This document shows positions 45,385 to 54,107 of a stretch of 64,000 nt of DNA, one piece after another (the first letter of the stretch is position 1; every line of letters begins with the position of its first letter). A program made the position numbers and the translations under genes. This DNA comes from Clostridium kluyveri DSM 555 (GTDB lineage: Bacteria > Bacillota > Clostridia > Clostridiales > Clostridiaceae), in NCBI RefSeq assembly GCF_000016505.1, contig NC_009706.1, positions 3,038,001 through 3,102,000 on the forward strand. Reading direction: 5' to 3'. The notes below the pieces were generated by a model. It was given only the letters and a program-made list of their open reading frames with translations. It did no database searches and had not been told where the DNA came from.

Positions 45385-46182
45385 TATTTCACTCTATTCT
45401 TCCTATTTTTTCAATACTAAAAAACACGCATAGGAATAAGATAAAGGCTATTAGAGGATATCCAATAGCCCTTATCTATATTATCTAAGTTACTACCAAT
45501 AGATATCTCTTTCGTTGTCTTTAAAAAGGTACTAAATTTATCTAACGATTGAATAAAGTTATTCCCACTTTTAGTTAAATTTCCTGTTTTGGTAGCTTCT
45601 TTTAAAACTGTGTTAGAATTATTTATATAATTTAAAACAATATTTACTTCATCTGAAGTAAGATTAGAATAACCTTCTTGTGAAAGATAAAATCCATTAT
45701 CAGTTGTTTCGATAAATGGTGAGCTTTATTTATAAATTAGTAACGGGGATATCGGCAGCATAAGTATACATAAATATATTAATCCATTTGAGAGGGATTT
45801 TCGTTGTTCCTATTTTAATTAATATAACTACACACCTCATTACTTTATCGTATATATTAAGTGAAGCTTAATATATATGGTATTTATATGAAAAACAACT
45901 GTATATTAACTTAAGTTCAATGGAAAATCTTACTTTACTAATATTTTTAAAATTGTAGGATATTCGATTTTCGTATATAATGGACCTAAGAATTCAGACA
46001 AAAAATCTTAACTTTTAGTTAGGTTCTCTATAATATTTTTTATCCGATTTCAGCCTCATCAAACACATTTTCACGATGGACTTCCACCACAGGGAATTTC
46101 TGTTTTTTGTACAATCCGCTCTATTTGTTAACCTAACTATGTAAACATACTAAAAAATTATCTTAACAAAGGGGAACACTTT
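45385..46182. other. 800-bp region of decayed sequence
   Basis: It contains a start-less minus-strand frame (45417-45725) and, at about 46050-46130 on the minus strand, another short protein-like stretch (KQKFPVVEVHRENVFDEAEI) without start. Frames elsewhere are broken. It looks like degraded genes rather than regulatory DNA. Confidence 0.5.
45417..45725 (-). pseudogene. gene remnant of about 100 codons, no start codon
   Basis: The minus-strand frame runs from a stop at 45726-45728 to the stop at 45417. It encodes protein-like sequence (GFYLSQEGYSNLTSDEVNIV, LKEATKTGNLTKSGNNFIQS, LKTTKEISIGSNLDNIDKGY) with no ATG/GTG/TTG near a ribosome site at its beginning. I do not recognise the family. 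Confidence 0.45.
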
Positions 46183-46569
46183 ATGGAACAAAATAAAAGA
46201 ATAGATTTATTGGAATATAAAATAAAACTTATTCATACGATAATTACAAGTATGGATAATTATAAATTTGACTTTTTTAGCTTTATAATAGACCACGATA
46301 TAACTGAATATCAAACAAGCTTAATACTAAAAAGTTTGGCAATATTAAAAGATAGACTAGAAGGCAGTGAAATATCTCAATTAGAGAATGACCATGCTGA
46401 ACTTAATATGTTAATCTCTAATAAAAAGCCATCATTCAAAGAATTTAAAGAATTTATTAAGTTAAATATCAACAAAGAAATCAATTCAAAATATTTACTT
46501 ATGAGTCTACATAGACAAAAAATCAATGTTGACATTTGTAAATATTTACTTGATGATTCAAAAGAATAA
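46183..46569 (+). CDS. hypothetical protein, DUF1878/YhaI-like
   Basis: 128 residues, helical, soluble. RIDLLEYKIKLIHTIITSMD and the following FFSFIIDHDITEYQTSLILK recall the YhaI (DUF1878) pattern of a leading coiled helix and a short four-helix core, from memory only. The start follows aaaggggaacactttatgg. Small and isolated among remnants. Confidence 0.5.
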   Translation: MEQNKRIDLLEYKIKLIHTIITSMDNYKFDFFSFIIDHDITEYQTSLILKSLAILKDRLEGSEISQLENDHAELNMLISNKKPSFKEFKEFIKLNINKEINSKYLLMSLHRQKINVDICKYLLDDSKE

Positions 46570-46571
46570 AA

Positions 46572-46790
46572 AACGGATTTGGAAAATCAAATCATGCCAA
46601 TACGAGGTATATGGATATATTCAGTCATTCCTCAAAATCTGAAACTTTAAGATATATAGAAATTACAGATGAACAAAAGAAGAAAATTCAGCCAGTCAAA
46701 GGGTTTAAGAGTGGAGATTTTGTGTCATCAAAATACTACTCGTCCCATGACTGGCTGGATAGGCGTAGAGATCCGATTTTAATCTATCTA
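46572..46790 (+). pseudogene. C-terminal remnant of a tyrosine recombinase/integrase
   Basis: The frame around 46611 reads YMDIFSHSSKSETLRYIEIT, matching the catalytic-Tyr end of phage/transposon integrases (HSS-x-x-T-x-RYIGI). No N-terminal part is present upstream. After about 46700 the homology fades (FKSGDFVSSKYYSSHDWLDR). Confidence 0.7.
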
Positions 46791-46799
46791 AGATACATT

Positions 46800-47219
46800 T
46801 CACATTTTGTTTATATTATCCAAGGTTTTTTTAAGATTTATAAGTATTTCTGTATCTTCATGATTATTAAACTGATTTGCAAACTCTTCAAAATACTCAA
46901 TAAAGCCGCATAAAATTACAATCATACTTTCTTTTGGCAATTCAATATCTACACACTTATTTAATTGATTCCACAACTCTTTGGCAGAGACACTGGCTAA
47001 CTTGGCTGTTTCATATCTAAATTTCATTTCTTCTTTTTCATCTTCATCAAATTCATCCATAAAATCGGCAATTGCCTTGTCTATTTCTTTATCCCATATT
47101 GATGCCTTAAATATTGTCGATTTTATTCTTTCAAACTGTAAGTCGCTAAAGTTCAACTTTTCTTTGAGATTATATAACTTTATTTTAGCTAGTTCAAATA
47201 TTTCTTCTTTTTTAGACAT
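46800..47219 (-). CDS. hypothetical helical protein
   Basis: 139 residues from the ATG at 47219 (ggaaaggagagaaatcaaa upstream); the longer frame to 47267 precedes the ribosome site. Charged and mostly helical (KKEEIFELAKIKLYNLKEKL, DKAIADFMDEFDEDEKEEMK). No family recognised. It sits between two recombinase remnants, so it may be cargo of a lost mobile element. Confidence 0.55.
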   Translation of the reverse strand: MSKKEEIFELAKIKLYNLKEKLNFSDLQFERIKSTIFKASIWDKEIDKAIADFMDEFDEDEKEEMKFRYETAKLASVSAKELWNQLNKCVDIELPKESMIVILCGFIEYFEEFANQFNNHEDTEILINLKKTLDNINKM

Positions 47220-47289
47220 TTTGATTTCTCTCCTTTCCAATTTTCGTTTCTCTAGTCGATTCATCAAGGTGTCATTCGCTTATTCCAAA

Positions 47290-47595
47290 CCATACCAGCA
47301 ACGCCTAATATGCCAAGAACAGTGCCAACAGAAACAGGTGCAGGACGCTTATTATTCCCGCAGTCAGCGGGGCTTCAAGATGGGCAGCAAGCCGCCTTAC
47401 GGCTTTCATTCGGAACCAATCAAGATGGACGGTATCAACACAAAGAAGCTGGTGGTCAACCCGGACAAAGCGGAACACATCAAGCTGATTTTCGAGATGT
47501 ACGCTGACCCGAAAACCTCTTACGGGGACATTACACAGCACTTTGCCGAACAGGGGATTTTGTTCTACGGCAAGGAACTGATTATTAATATTTAA
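47290..47595 (+). pseudogene. internal fragment of a large serine recombinase
   Basis: The frame encodes YYSRSQRGFKMGSKPPYGFH, KKLVVNPDKAEHIKLIFEMY and DPKTSYGDITQHFAEQGI, the recombinase-domain region of Tn4451/ICE-type large serine integrases. Neither the N-terminal catalytic Ser domain nor the C-terminus is present. Bases 47335-47580 are visibly much richer in G+C than the flanks, a sign of recent transfer from a higher-GC Firmicute. Confidence 0.8.
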
Positions 47596-47719
47596 AAACA
47601 CAAACAATTGTTAAAATGATATAATATGTCTGTAAAGGTATTTATAAAAATTAATTAAACTTAGTATTAAAATTTTACTTCACTAAGTCATTATACTAGA
47701 TATTATGAGGAGATGTAAT

Positions 47720-47830
47720 ATGAATAAAAAAAATGATAAGACTGGATTAATAGGAATAATCCTCAATACGATTGTATTATTAATTCCAATTATTTATTTT
47801 GTCATAGGAACATTAGTCTGGGGACCCTAA
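47720..47830 (+). CDS. 36-aa single-TM peptide
   Basis: The ATG follows tatgaggagatgtaat, a strong ribosome site. The peptide has a Lys-rich start (MNKKNDKTG) and one hydrophobic helix (LIGIILNTIVLLIPIIYFVI) and ends WGP. Possibly a small membrane peptide or a toxin-like or leader peptide; no homologue known to me. Confidence 0.5.
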   Translation: MNKKNDKTGLIGIILNTIVLLIPIIYFVIGTLVWGP

Positions 47831-47998
47831 GTTTATTTACTATACTGCACTTATAATACTGGTATAGATAATCTATATAGAAAGTAAAAATATAATGAAC
47901 ACAAGAATTCAATTCAGACGAAACTCTTTCAAAACAAAACTTTTAAAGAAAAACAGACACAAAAGAACTGTGAATCAATATACTTTACATTTTACAAA

Positions 47999-48028
47999 TT
48001 GACAAACACATATTTATCATGATAGAAT
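47999..48028 (+). promoter_or_regulatory. sigma-A promoter of the TetR gene
   Basis: TTGACA (47999-48004) and TAGAAT (48023-48028) with an 18-base spacer, directly ahead of the operator at 48036. Confidence 0.7.
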
Positions 48029-48035
48029 ATTAAAA

Positions 48036-48057
48036 ATAGAATGAACGTTCTATATAG
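48036..48057. promoter_or_regulatory. TetR operator, copy 1
   Basis: ATGAACGTTCTATATAG with palindromic centre GAACGTTC. An identical 17-base sequence lies ahead of the MFS gene (48628-48644), so the regulator probably binds both. Confidence 0.7.
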
Positions 48058-48067
48058 GAGGATACCT

Positions 48068-48583
48068 ATGAGTTCAAAGAAGGAAGATTTATTAAATAAA
48101 GCGGAAATACTGTTTTATGAGCACAGCTTCCATTCAATCGGACTAAAACGAGTGATCAACGAAGCAAATGTGGCTGTCATGACATTATATAACCATTTTG
48201 CTTCCAAAGAAGACTTAATTATGGAAGTATTAAAAAGAAGAGAAAAAAGGTATTTTTCATATCTGGCTTCCGGTATTGCTCATACTGAAGAACCGGTTGT
48301 GGAATTAGCAAAGGCTCATCTTCAATGGCTGAAAGAATATAGCGCAAAGGGGTGCATGTTCCTACGGGCAAAAGAGGAATTCGGAGCAGATCCCAGTAAT
48401 GAGATAGTACAGTTTGTAAATCAGCACAAGCAGCATTTGCTATATAAGTTTTGCCAGTATGGTTTAGATGAATCAGCTGCACTTAAATTAATGATCCTAT
48501 TCGAAGGAGCAACAGCATTGGCAGAAACAGAAGATATAGAAAAAGTGGGGGAACAGTTAATAGAACTATCCAAGCTTATCTAA
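48068..48583 (+). CDS. TetR family regulator
   Basis: 171 residues from the ATG at 48068 (ataggaggatacct upstream); the frame start at 48041 lies within the operator. The N-terminal helix-turn-helix is LKRVINEANVAVMTLYNHFA (about 27-46), followed by SKEDLIMEVLKRREKRY. The ligand domain has an isolated Cys (SAKGCMFLRA). Two identical operators, here and ahead of the MFS gene, imply that it represses itself and the transporter. Confidence 0.88.
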   Translation: MSSKKEDLLNKAEILFYEHSFHSIGLKRVINEANVAVMTLYNHFASKEDLIMEVLKRREKRYFSYLASGIAHTEEPVVELAKAHLQWLKEYSAKGCMFLRAKEEFGADPSNEIVQFVNQHKQHLLYKFCQYGLDESAALKLMILFEGATALAETEDIEKVGEQLIELSKLI

Positions 48584-48627
48584 CCATACATTTCTATATA
48601 AGACTTTTTATTTTTAATAAAAATATA

Positions 48628-48644
48628 ATGAACGTTCTATATAG
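48628..48644. promoter_or_regulatory. TetR operator, copy 2
   Basis: ATGAACGTTCTATATAG repeated exactly, 13 bases before the GTG start of the MFS gene. Confidence 0.7.
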
Positions 48645-48656
48645 AGGGGGATTATT

Positions 48657-49796
48657 GTGAAGAAAATTGTATTTCCTGGTATTGCAATGATTAGTGTAAC
48701 CTATGCCTTTGCCAGATTCAGTTATGGTCTATTCCTGCCAGATATCTCAAACTCACTTAATCTGTCAGAAATGCAGGCCGGAGTGCCCAGTTCCCTTGCT
48801 TACATAGCATACTGCCTAACTTTAGTGTTTTCTTCATTATTAATTAATCGAGCAGGAGCATATAATGTCATCCAAATTTCTGGTTTCAGTGCTGTAGTTG
48901 GAACACTTTGCATTGCACTTTCTCAAAATCTATATCTGCTATCAATCAGTACATTTATTGCCGGCATAGGAAGTGGTCTGTCCTCCCCTGCATTCAGCAA
49001 AATTGCTGCAGTTAATTTGAAGCCAGAGGAACAGGATAAGGGAAATACATGGATTAATACTGGTACTAGCTTTGGTTTAATCATATCAGGACCACTGGCA
49101 CTATTTTTTAATACCTATTGGCGGCTAGCCTATATATTCTTTGCTGCCATTAGCTTCATTGTTATGATGTGGAATCGCCACAGCATTCCAAAAACAGATC
49201 ATCAATTTAAACAATCTGACCTACCTATAAGAAAGAATGGATGGAATATTCCATGGAAAAGAAGCATTAATTTATTCACTGCTGCATTTATTACAGGCAT
49301 AAGTTCTTCTATTTATTGGACCTTTTCTAGAAGTTTTTTAACCACAGAGTATGACATAAGCACAATGGAAAGTATGTTCTTTTGGATTCTGATGGGAATC
49401 GCAGGGATTTTGGGAGGAGTTGCAGGCAATTTTATTAAGCAGTTTGGGTTAGCGACTTCCTATCGAGGCGTTCTCCTTGTCTTGTTGACTTCAATATGCT
49501 TAATTACAATACCCTCAACCATAAGCATTTATTGTTCTGCACTCTTATTTGGTATTTCTTATATTTTTGTAACCGGTGTCTTCATCGTTTGGGCAGTAAA
49601 ACTATTTGTTGAAGCACCTTTTTTAGGAGTGAGCCTGGGTTTTCTGTTTTTGGGTATAGGTCAGTCCTTCGGCTCACTTACAGCAGGATCAATCATTGAG
49701 CTGACATCCTATGCTTTCGGCTTTTTATTATTTGCAGGAATAGGACTGTGTGGATTATTTGTCAGAACTCCTACCGATACATCAAGTGATTCTTAG
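48657..49796 (+). CDS. MFS transporter, YbfB/YjiJ-like
   Basis: 379 residues, GTG start after agagggggattatt. Twelve hydrophobic helices; ISVTYAFARFSYGLFLPDIS near the N-terminus and AGIGSGLSSPAFSKIAAVNL between helices 4 and 5 fit the YbfB subfamily. Regulated by the adjacent TetR protein through a shared operator. The last codons (ACA TCA AGT GAT TCT TAG) lie inside repeat copy D, so the stop and final residues come from the repeat and the native tail may have been lost. Substrate unknown; drug or metabolite export is likely. Confidence 0.85.
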   Translation: MKKIVFPGIAMISVTYAFARFSYGLFLPDISNSLNLSEMQAGVPSSLAYIAYCLTLVFSSLLINRAGAYNVIQISGFSAVVGTLCIALSQNLYLLSISTFIAGIGSGLSSPAFSKIAAVNLKPEEQDKGNTWINTGTSFGLIISGPLALFFNTYWRLAYIFFAAISFIVMMWNRHSIPKTDHQFKQSDLPIRKNGWNIPWKRSINLFTAAFITGISSSIYWTFSRSFLTTEYDISTMESMFFWILMGIAGILGGVAGNFIKQFGLATSYRGVLLVLLTSICLITIPSTISIYCSALLFGISYIFVTGVFIVWAVKLFVEAPFLGVSLGFLFLGIGQSFGSLTAGSIIELTSYAFGFLLFAGIGLCGLFVRTPTDTSSDS

Positions 49797-49905
49797 GTTT
49801 GGACGGAGTTTGCTCATGAGGAATGCTTTTTTCCATCTGAATCTTATTAACAGTATTCTTAGTGTCTTTAGCACTTAGAATATGTTATCCTTTAGGGGGA
49901 AGAAC
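49782..49905 (+). repeat. dispersed hairpin repeat, copy D
   Basis: ATCAAGTGATTCTTAGG, GGAGTTTGCTCATGAGGAAT, and the hairpin GTATTCTTAGTG/CACTTAGAATAT are shared with copy C. It fills the whole gap between two convergent genes; the stop of the MFS gene lies inside it and the stop of the ABC permease gene is at its other edge. The 3' module of copies A and C is missing. Confidence 0.8.
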
Positions 49906-52302
49906 CTATTCTTGCTCTCTCAACCTATCTATCAGAGAATCTTTCTTAAAAAAGTGAATCTGCACTCCAGAAATTACCATAGGCAAAAGCAAAATTATCA
50001 GGGCATACCCTAATAAGTACCAGACTGGAACGTGGTAATGGAAATACTCAGTCCCTATATCTCTCATTGCCTGTATCAGCAAATACCCAAGGCTTGTACC
50101 TAACACCAGTGTTATAAAAATATTACCTACTGCCAGGATAATTCCCTCACTCTGCAGCATTACAGCTAGTTGTCTGCTGCTCATACCGATAGATTGCATC
50201 ATGGCAAGTTCCTGCCTTCGAGTTAAAATATTCATAATCAAAGTATTTATAAGATTAATAAAACTAAAACACACTATAAATGCAGCCAGTCCCAGAATAA
50301 CTCCATACATAATACTAAAGCTATTCTCATCCTGTTCCATCCTCTCTCTCAATGTATCCATACTTAAAAGAGGATTTTCATCCACTACTTTATTGAGATT
50401 CTTCTCAATTTGCTCTCCCTCTTTTTTAAAATCAGAAGCAGATACTATAAATCCAGTGGTAAGATTCATATTGTTCATCAGGTGATTAAGTGCTTCATCA
50501 GGAATGAGAAAATATCCCCAAGGCCCCTCTAAATCCTTATAGGACACATAATCATCTATACAGGCTGCAATTTTAAGTTCCTTTTCCATGGGCTTTCCAT
50601 TATAGTAATGTATCTTTATCTTGTCTCCAGCCTTAAATTTCCATCCATAAAGCTCTTTTACATTATCATTGGCTATTACTAAAATTTCATTATTTTTTAT
50701 CATTTTATCATAATCAAAATCTCCTTCACTCAAGAGTTTTTTCAGTAATGATGTCTTATCCCTGGTAAATGGTGTTAAATAGTCCCCTGCTTTTTCATTA
50801 TTGTATTCATACTGGATATTTACCTGCTTAAAACTCTTAATCCCCTTTACCCCTGGAACAGCTTTTATCTTTTCCTTCAGCTTTTCATTTAACGGATTAT
50901 TTATTTGAATATCACTATATCCATGCTCTGAAGTCTCAACTTTATTGTAGGAAAACTCAATTAAATACTCTCCAAAATAAAATGCTGTCTGTCTTGAATA
51001 CTCGCCTTTATTGATAGAAACTATAAAAGTGGCCGCCATTAAAAATAATACTCCACCTATACCAAGAGACAGCATTGTCAAAAATGTCTTTTTCCGGTTT
51101 CGTACAGAATTCATAAGTGCAAGATTCATTGGAGTAATTCTTCTATGGAGCTTTGAGGTTTCTTTTTTTCCACCGGAATAAAAGGAAAATTTAGAAGCTT
51201 CCAGTGGAGATACAGTTGATGCCAGCTTTGCCGGTTTGTGAATAGAAAAAAGCAGTGTTATAATATCTGCTGCAGCTACAATTACAGCAATGAATGCAGA
51301 ATTAATCCAGTTCCAGCCCTCCGGCTTTAAAAAATATGCAATTATTCCCCCTATAACGAGTCCTATAGGTATACCAACTGCACAGAGAATAAGCCCTTCT
51401 CTATTTACCATTTTACGGATTTGCCTCCCGGTCATACCCAGGGTACGAAACTGTCCAAACTGTCGTATGCGGCTTACAACAGAAATATAAAATATGCTGT
51501 AGATAACTAAGATACTTACCAGTAAAATACCGATACCTATACCAATTATAACCATACCCTCCTGGAAATTCATAGACAGCATATTGGCAAAAGAATTATT
51601 CTCATTTATATATTTACGTTCAATGCCATAATCCTGTCCAATGGAATGAATAACTTCAATAAATTGATCTTTTGACATCTTTTCTGCGCCATTTATACGG
51701 ACAAGAGCACCATAGGGTACATTTTTAAATTGCTCCCCTTTTTCAGCATACTCCTTTGAAAATAATACAGGATATGCTCCCAAATTTGCCCCGCTGTCCG
51801 TATAACCAGAAATAACAAACTTTTCAGTAGTTCCATCTAAAAAAGTAAAAGAAATAGTCTCTCCAATCTTTGCTTTCCTTTTTATCTCTCTCATATAGGA
51901 TTTATCTACAACAATTTCGTTTTCCTTCTCCGGCAATTTTCCATAAGACAATTTTATAGTCTCAATCTTTTTAGAATTGCCATCAAAATAAACAGGGCGG
52001 ATCATATGTCCCTCCATTTCAAAACTCTGCCCCGGTTTGTAAATAGCGGCATATTCTATACGTTTATCCTTTTTAAGTGATTCAAACTGCTCCTTATTTA
52101 CACCTTCATATATAACATGCTGAACCTTTGCCACTGCTTTTTTATCACTTTCCCTCCAAGCTGAATAGAAAAAACTCATGACTGCTAATAAACTTACAGA
52201 CAGTACCACTGTAAATACAATAAAAAAATTACGCATTTTATTACTCTTAAGGCTGCTCACTGCCAGATGATTTATAACTTTCCCATTATTATTTTGAAGC
52301 AT
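49906..52302 (-). CDS. ABC transporter permease, FtsX/MacB-type, peptide exporter family
   Basis: 798 residues with an N-terminal helix (MRNFFIVFTVVLSVSLLAVM), a ~190-residue extracytoplasmic domain, three helices (from about 250), a second large outside domain after FLTMLSLGIGGVLFLMAATF and a final three-helix block. The two FtsX units show RIRQFGQFRTLGMTGRQIRK and MTRRQELAMMQSIGMSSRQL-like coupling motifs. It overlaps the ATPase gene by design (GGAGGTGTGATGG then ATG). With the HK/RR pair upstream this looks like an antimicrobial-peptide sensing and export module. Confidence 0.85.
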   Translation of the reverse strand: MLQNNNGKVINHLAVSSLKSNKMRNFFIVFTVVLSVSLLAVMSFFYSAWRESDKKAVAKVQHVIYEGVNKEQFESLKKDKRIEYAAIYKPGQSFEMEGHMIRPVYFDGNSKKIETIKLSYGKLPEKENEIVVDKSYMREIKRKAKIGETISFTFLDGTTEKFVISGYTDSGANLGAYPVLFSKEYAEKGEQFKNVPYGALVRINGAEKMSKDQFIEVIHSIGQDYGIERKYINENNSFANMLSMNFQEGMVIIGIGIGILLVSILVIYSIFYISVVSRIRQFGQFRTLGMTGRQIRKMVNREGLILCAVGIPIGLVIGGIIAYFLKPEGWNWINSAFIAVIVAAADIITLLFSIHKPAKLASTVSPLEASKFSFYSGGKKETSKLHRRITPMNLALMNSVRNRKKTFLTMLSLGIGGVLFLMAATFIVSINKGEYSRQTAFYFGEYLIEFSYNKVETSEHGYSDIQINNPLNEKLKEKIKAVPGVKGIKSFKQVNIQYEYNNEKAGDYLTPFTRDKTSLLKKLLSEGDFDYDKMIKNNEILVIANDNVKELYGWKFKAGDKIKIHYYNGKPMEKELKIAACIDDYVSYKDLEGPWGYFLIPDEALNHLMNNMNLTTGFIVSASDFKKEGEQIEKNLNKVVDENPLLSMDTLRERMEQDENSFSIMYGVILGLAAFIVCFSFINLINTLIMNILTRRQELAMMQSIGMSSRQLAVMLQSEGIILAVGNIFITLVLGTSLGYLLIQAMRDIGTEYFHYHVPVWYLLGYALIILLLPMVISGVQIHFFKKDSLIDRLREQE

Positions 52303-52305
52303 CCA

Positions 52306-52983
52306 TCACACCTCCCTGTCCATAATTTTTCCATCTTCAATACGGATAATTCTATGGGCAAGCTGGGCAATTTCACTATTGTGAGTTATCATCACCAAAG
52401 TTTGATGGAATTCATTGTTACTCATTTTTAAAAGTCCCATCACTTCCTGGCTGGTGCGGCTGTCTAAGTTTCCCGTGGGCTCATCTGCAAGAATAATAGC
52501 AGGTTTGCTTACAAGGGCCCGCGCAATAGCTACCCTCTGCTGCTGACCTCCAGAAAGGTTATTGGGCAGACTATTTAACTTATCCTCCAAATGAAGCATT
52601 GAAATAACCTTGTCCACATAATCCTTATCCACCTTGTTTCCATCCAATTCAACAGGCAGCACAATATTTTCATACACATTCAAAATAGGAACCAGATTAT
52701 AATTTTGAAAGACAAAGCCAATTTGTCTTCTCCTGAAAATAGTGAGATCTTCATCATTCATCTCAGATAATTCTCTGCCTTCAATTATGACACTGCCGTA
52801 AGTTGGTTTATCAAGGCCTCCCATCATGTGCAGCAGAGTAGATTTTCCACTTCCCGATGTACCTACAATGGCAATAAATTCCCCTGGTTCCACACATAGA
52901 TTTACGCCATCCAAGGCTTTCACAAGATTAGGTTCTCTACCATAATATTTTTTTAAATCTGAAATTTGTACAACAGCATTCAC
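52306..52983 (-). CDS. ABC transporter ATP-binding protein, LolD/MacB-type
   Basis: 225 residues. Walker A VGTSGSGKSTLLH (about 39-51), Q-loop FVFQNYNLVPILNVYENIVL, signature NNLSGGQQQRVAIARAL, Walker B IILADEPTGNLDSRTS and the H-loop in MITHNSEIAQLA. Typical partner of the downstream FtsX-type permease. Follows the kinase gene by ~95 bases and shares its strand. Confidence 0.92.
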   Translation of the reverse strand: MNAVVQISDLKKYYGREPNLVKALDGVNLCVEPGEFIAIVGTSGSGKSTLLHMMGGLDKPTYGSVIIEGRELSEMNDEDLTIFRRRQIGFVFQNYNLVPILNVYENIVLPVELDGNKVDKDYVDKVISMLHLEDKLNSLPNNLSGGQQQRVAIARALVSKPAIILADEPTGNLDSRTSQEVMGLLKMSNNEFHQTLVMITHNSEIAQLAHRIIRIEDGKIMDREV

Positions 52984-53078
52984 AAATTACACCTTCCTTC
53001 TCTTTACTGCCTCAATTATAAAATGCCAATGTCTCTAAAATGTCTCTGAAAACTCACAATTTTGAGAGATTTTAATTT

Positions 53079-54107
53079 TTAGTAATTTGGAATAAAAACA
53101 GAAAAAACAGAACCCTGCCCAGGCTTAGATTTTACCTGAATATACCCTTTTTGCAGGGTAATAATTTCACGGGAAAGATAAAGTCCAATGCCAATACCTT
53201 CTTCATCATGAACCTCCGGCTCACGGTAAAATCTTTTAAAAATTGCCCCCTGGTTCTTTTCACAAATTCCTTTTCCCGTATCCTTAATATCTATTTTTGT
53301 GTAAAATTCCCATTTATCTACTTTTATTTCTATACTGCCCCCCTTCTCTGTATACTTTACTGCATTATCTAAAATATTATAGAGAGCTTCGCTTGTCCAT
53401 TTTTTATCGTGGTTAACAACCAGCAGTGAATCACATTGTACTGAAATATGGATATTCTTCTTCTCTGCATTTACAAGCACTTCTCCTAGGGCCTCTGCCA
53501 ATGTATTATAAATAGGATACGATTTTGGACATATTTGAAGAACTCCTGTTTCCAAACGGGATATTTTAACCATGGACTGCAGGAGAAAATCCAGTTTATT
53601 TATCTGGATATCGCAAGACTTTAAAAACTCCTGCTGCTTTTTCCAGGACATTGAACGCTCTCTTAAAATGGTATTATACATTTTTATGTTGGCAATGGGA
53701 GTTTTCACCTGGTGGGAAATATCAGATACCAATCTTTGTATGGCCATTTTCTCACTTATATTTTTATTGCTGTTATTTTTCATGATGTCATAGAGACGCT
53801 TTAATTTTATCTGAAGTTTTGCCATTAAGGTTTCTGTTTCTAAATTAAAGTACACCTCTTCACTGCCTTTTATCATGTTATCCAGATACACACTCATGGA
53901 TTCAGAAAAATATACAATTTTACCTCTAAGGGCAGCCACAGCCAACAGGGCTATAAACTGAAAAAGAGCTGCAAATCCAAGGAGTAAAAGACGCAGACTC
54001 CATTTTTCTGTTATCTGAAATGTAACACAGCAAAAACATATAAAGGTAAAAATCCATAATACTGCCCAGCTTATATAAATACCCTTTGAAGAAGAACTAT
54101 AAAACAT
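53079..54107 (-). CDS. sensor histidine kinase, short sensor (intramembrane type)
   Basis: About 342 residues from the ATG at 54107 (AGGTG nine bases upstream); a GTG at 54119 is the alternative. Two close helices (YISWAVLWIFTFICFCCVTF and LLLLGFAALFQFIALLAVAA) with almost no outside loop, as in BceS/VncS-type sensors. H-box SDISHQVKTPIANIKMYN; ATPase motifs DNAVKYTEKGG and GIGIGLYLSREII. Overlaps the response regulator gene by about 10 bases. Confidence 0.9.
   Translation of the reverse strand: MFYSSSSKGIYISWAVLWIFTFICFCCVTFQITEKWSLRLLLLGFAALFQFIALLAVAALRGKIVYFSESMSVYLDNMIKGSEEVYFNLETETLMAKLQIKLKRLYDIMKNNSNKNISEKMAIQRLVSDISHQVKTPIANIKMYNTILRERSMSWKKQQEFLKSCDIQINKLDFLLQSMVKISRLETGVLQICPKSYPIYNTLAEALGEVLVNAEKKNIHISVQCDSLLVVNHDKKWTSEALYNILDNAVKYTEKGGSIEIKVDKWEFYTKIDIKDTGKGICEKNQGAIFKRFYREPEVHDEEGIGIGLYLSREIITLQKGYIQVKSKPGQGSVFSVFIPNY

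Noticed and set aside
47305-47607. Minus-strand 100-codon frame
   Set aside because: Antisense to the serine recombinase fragment; open only because the segment is G+C-rich.
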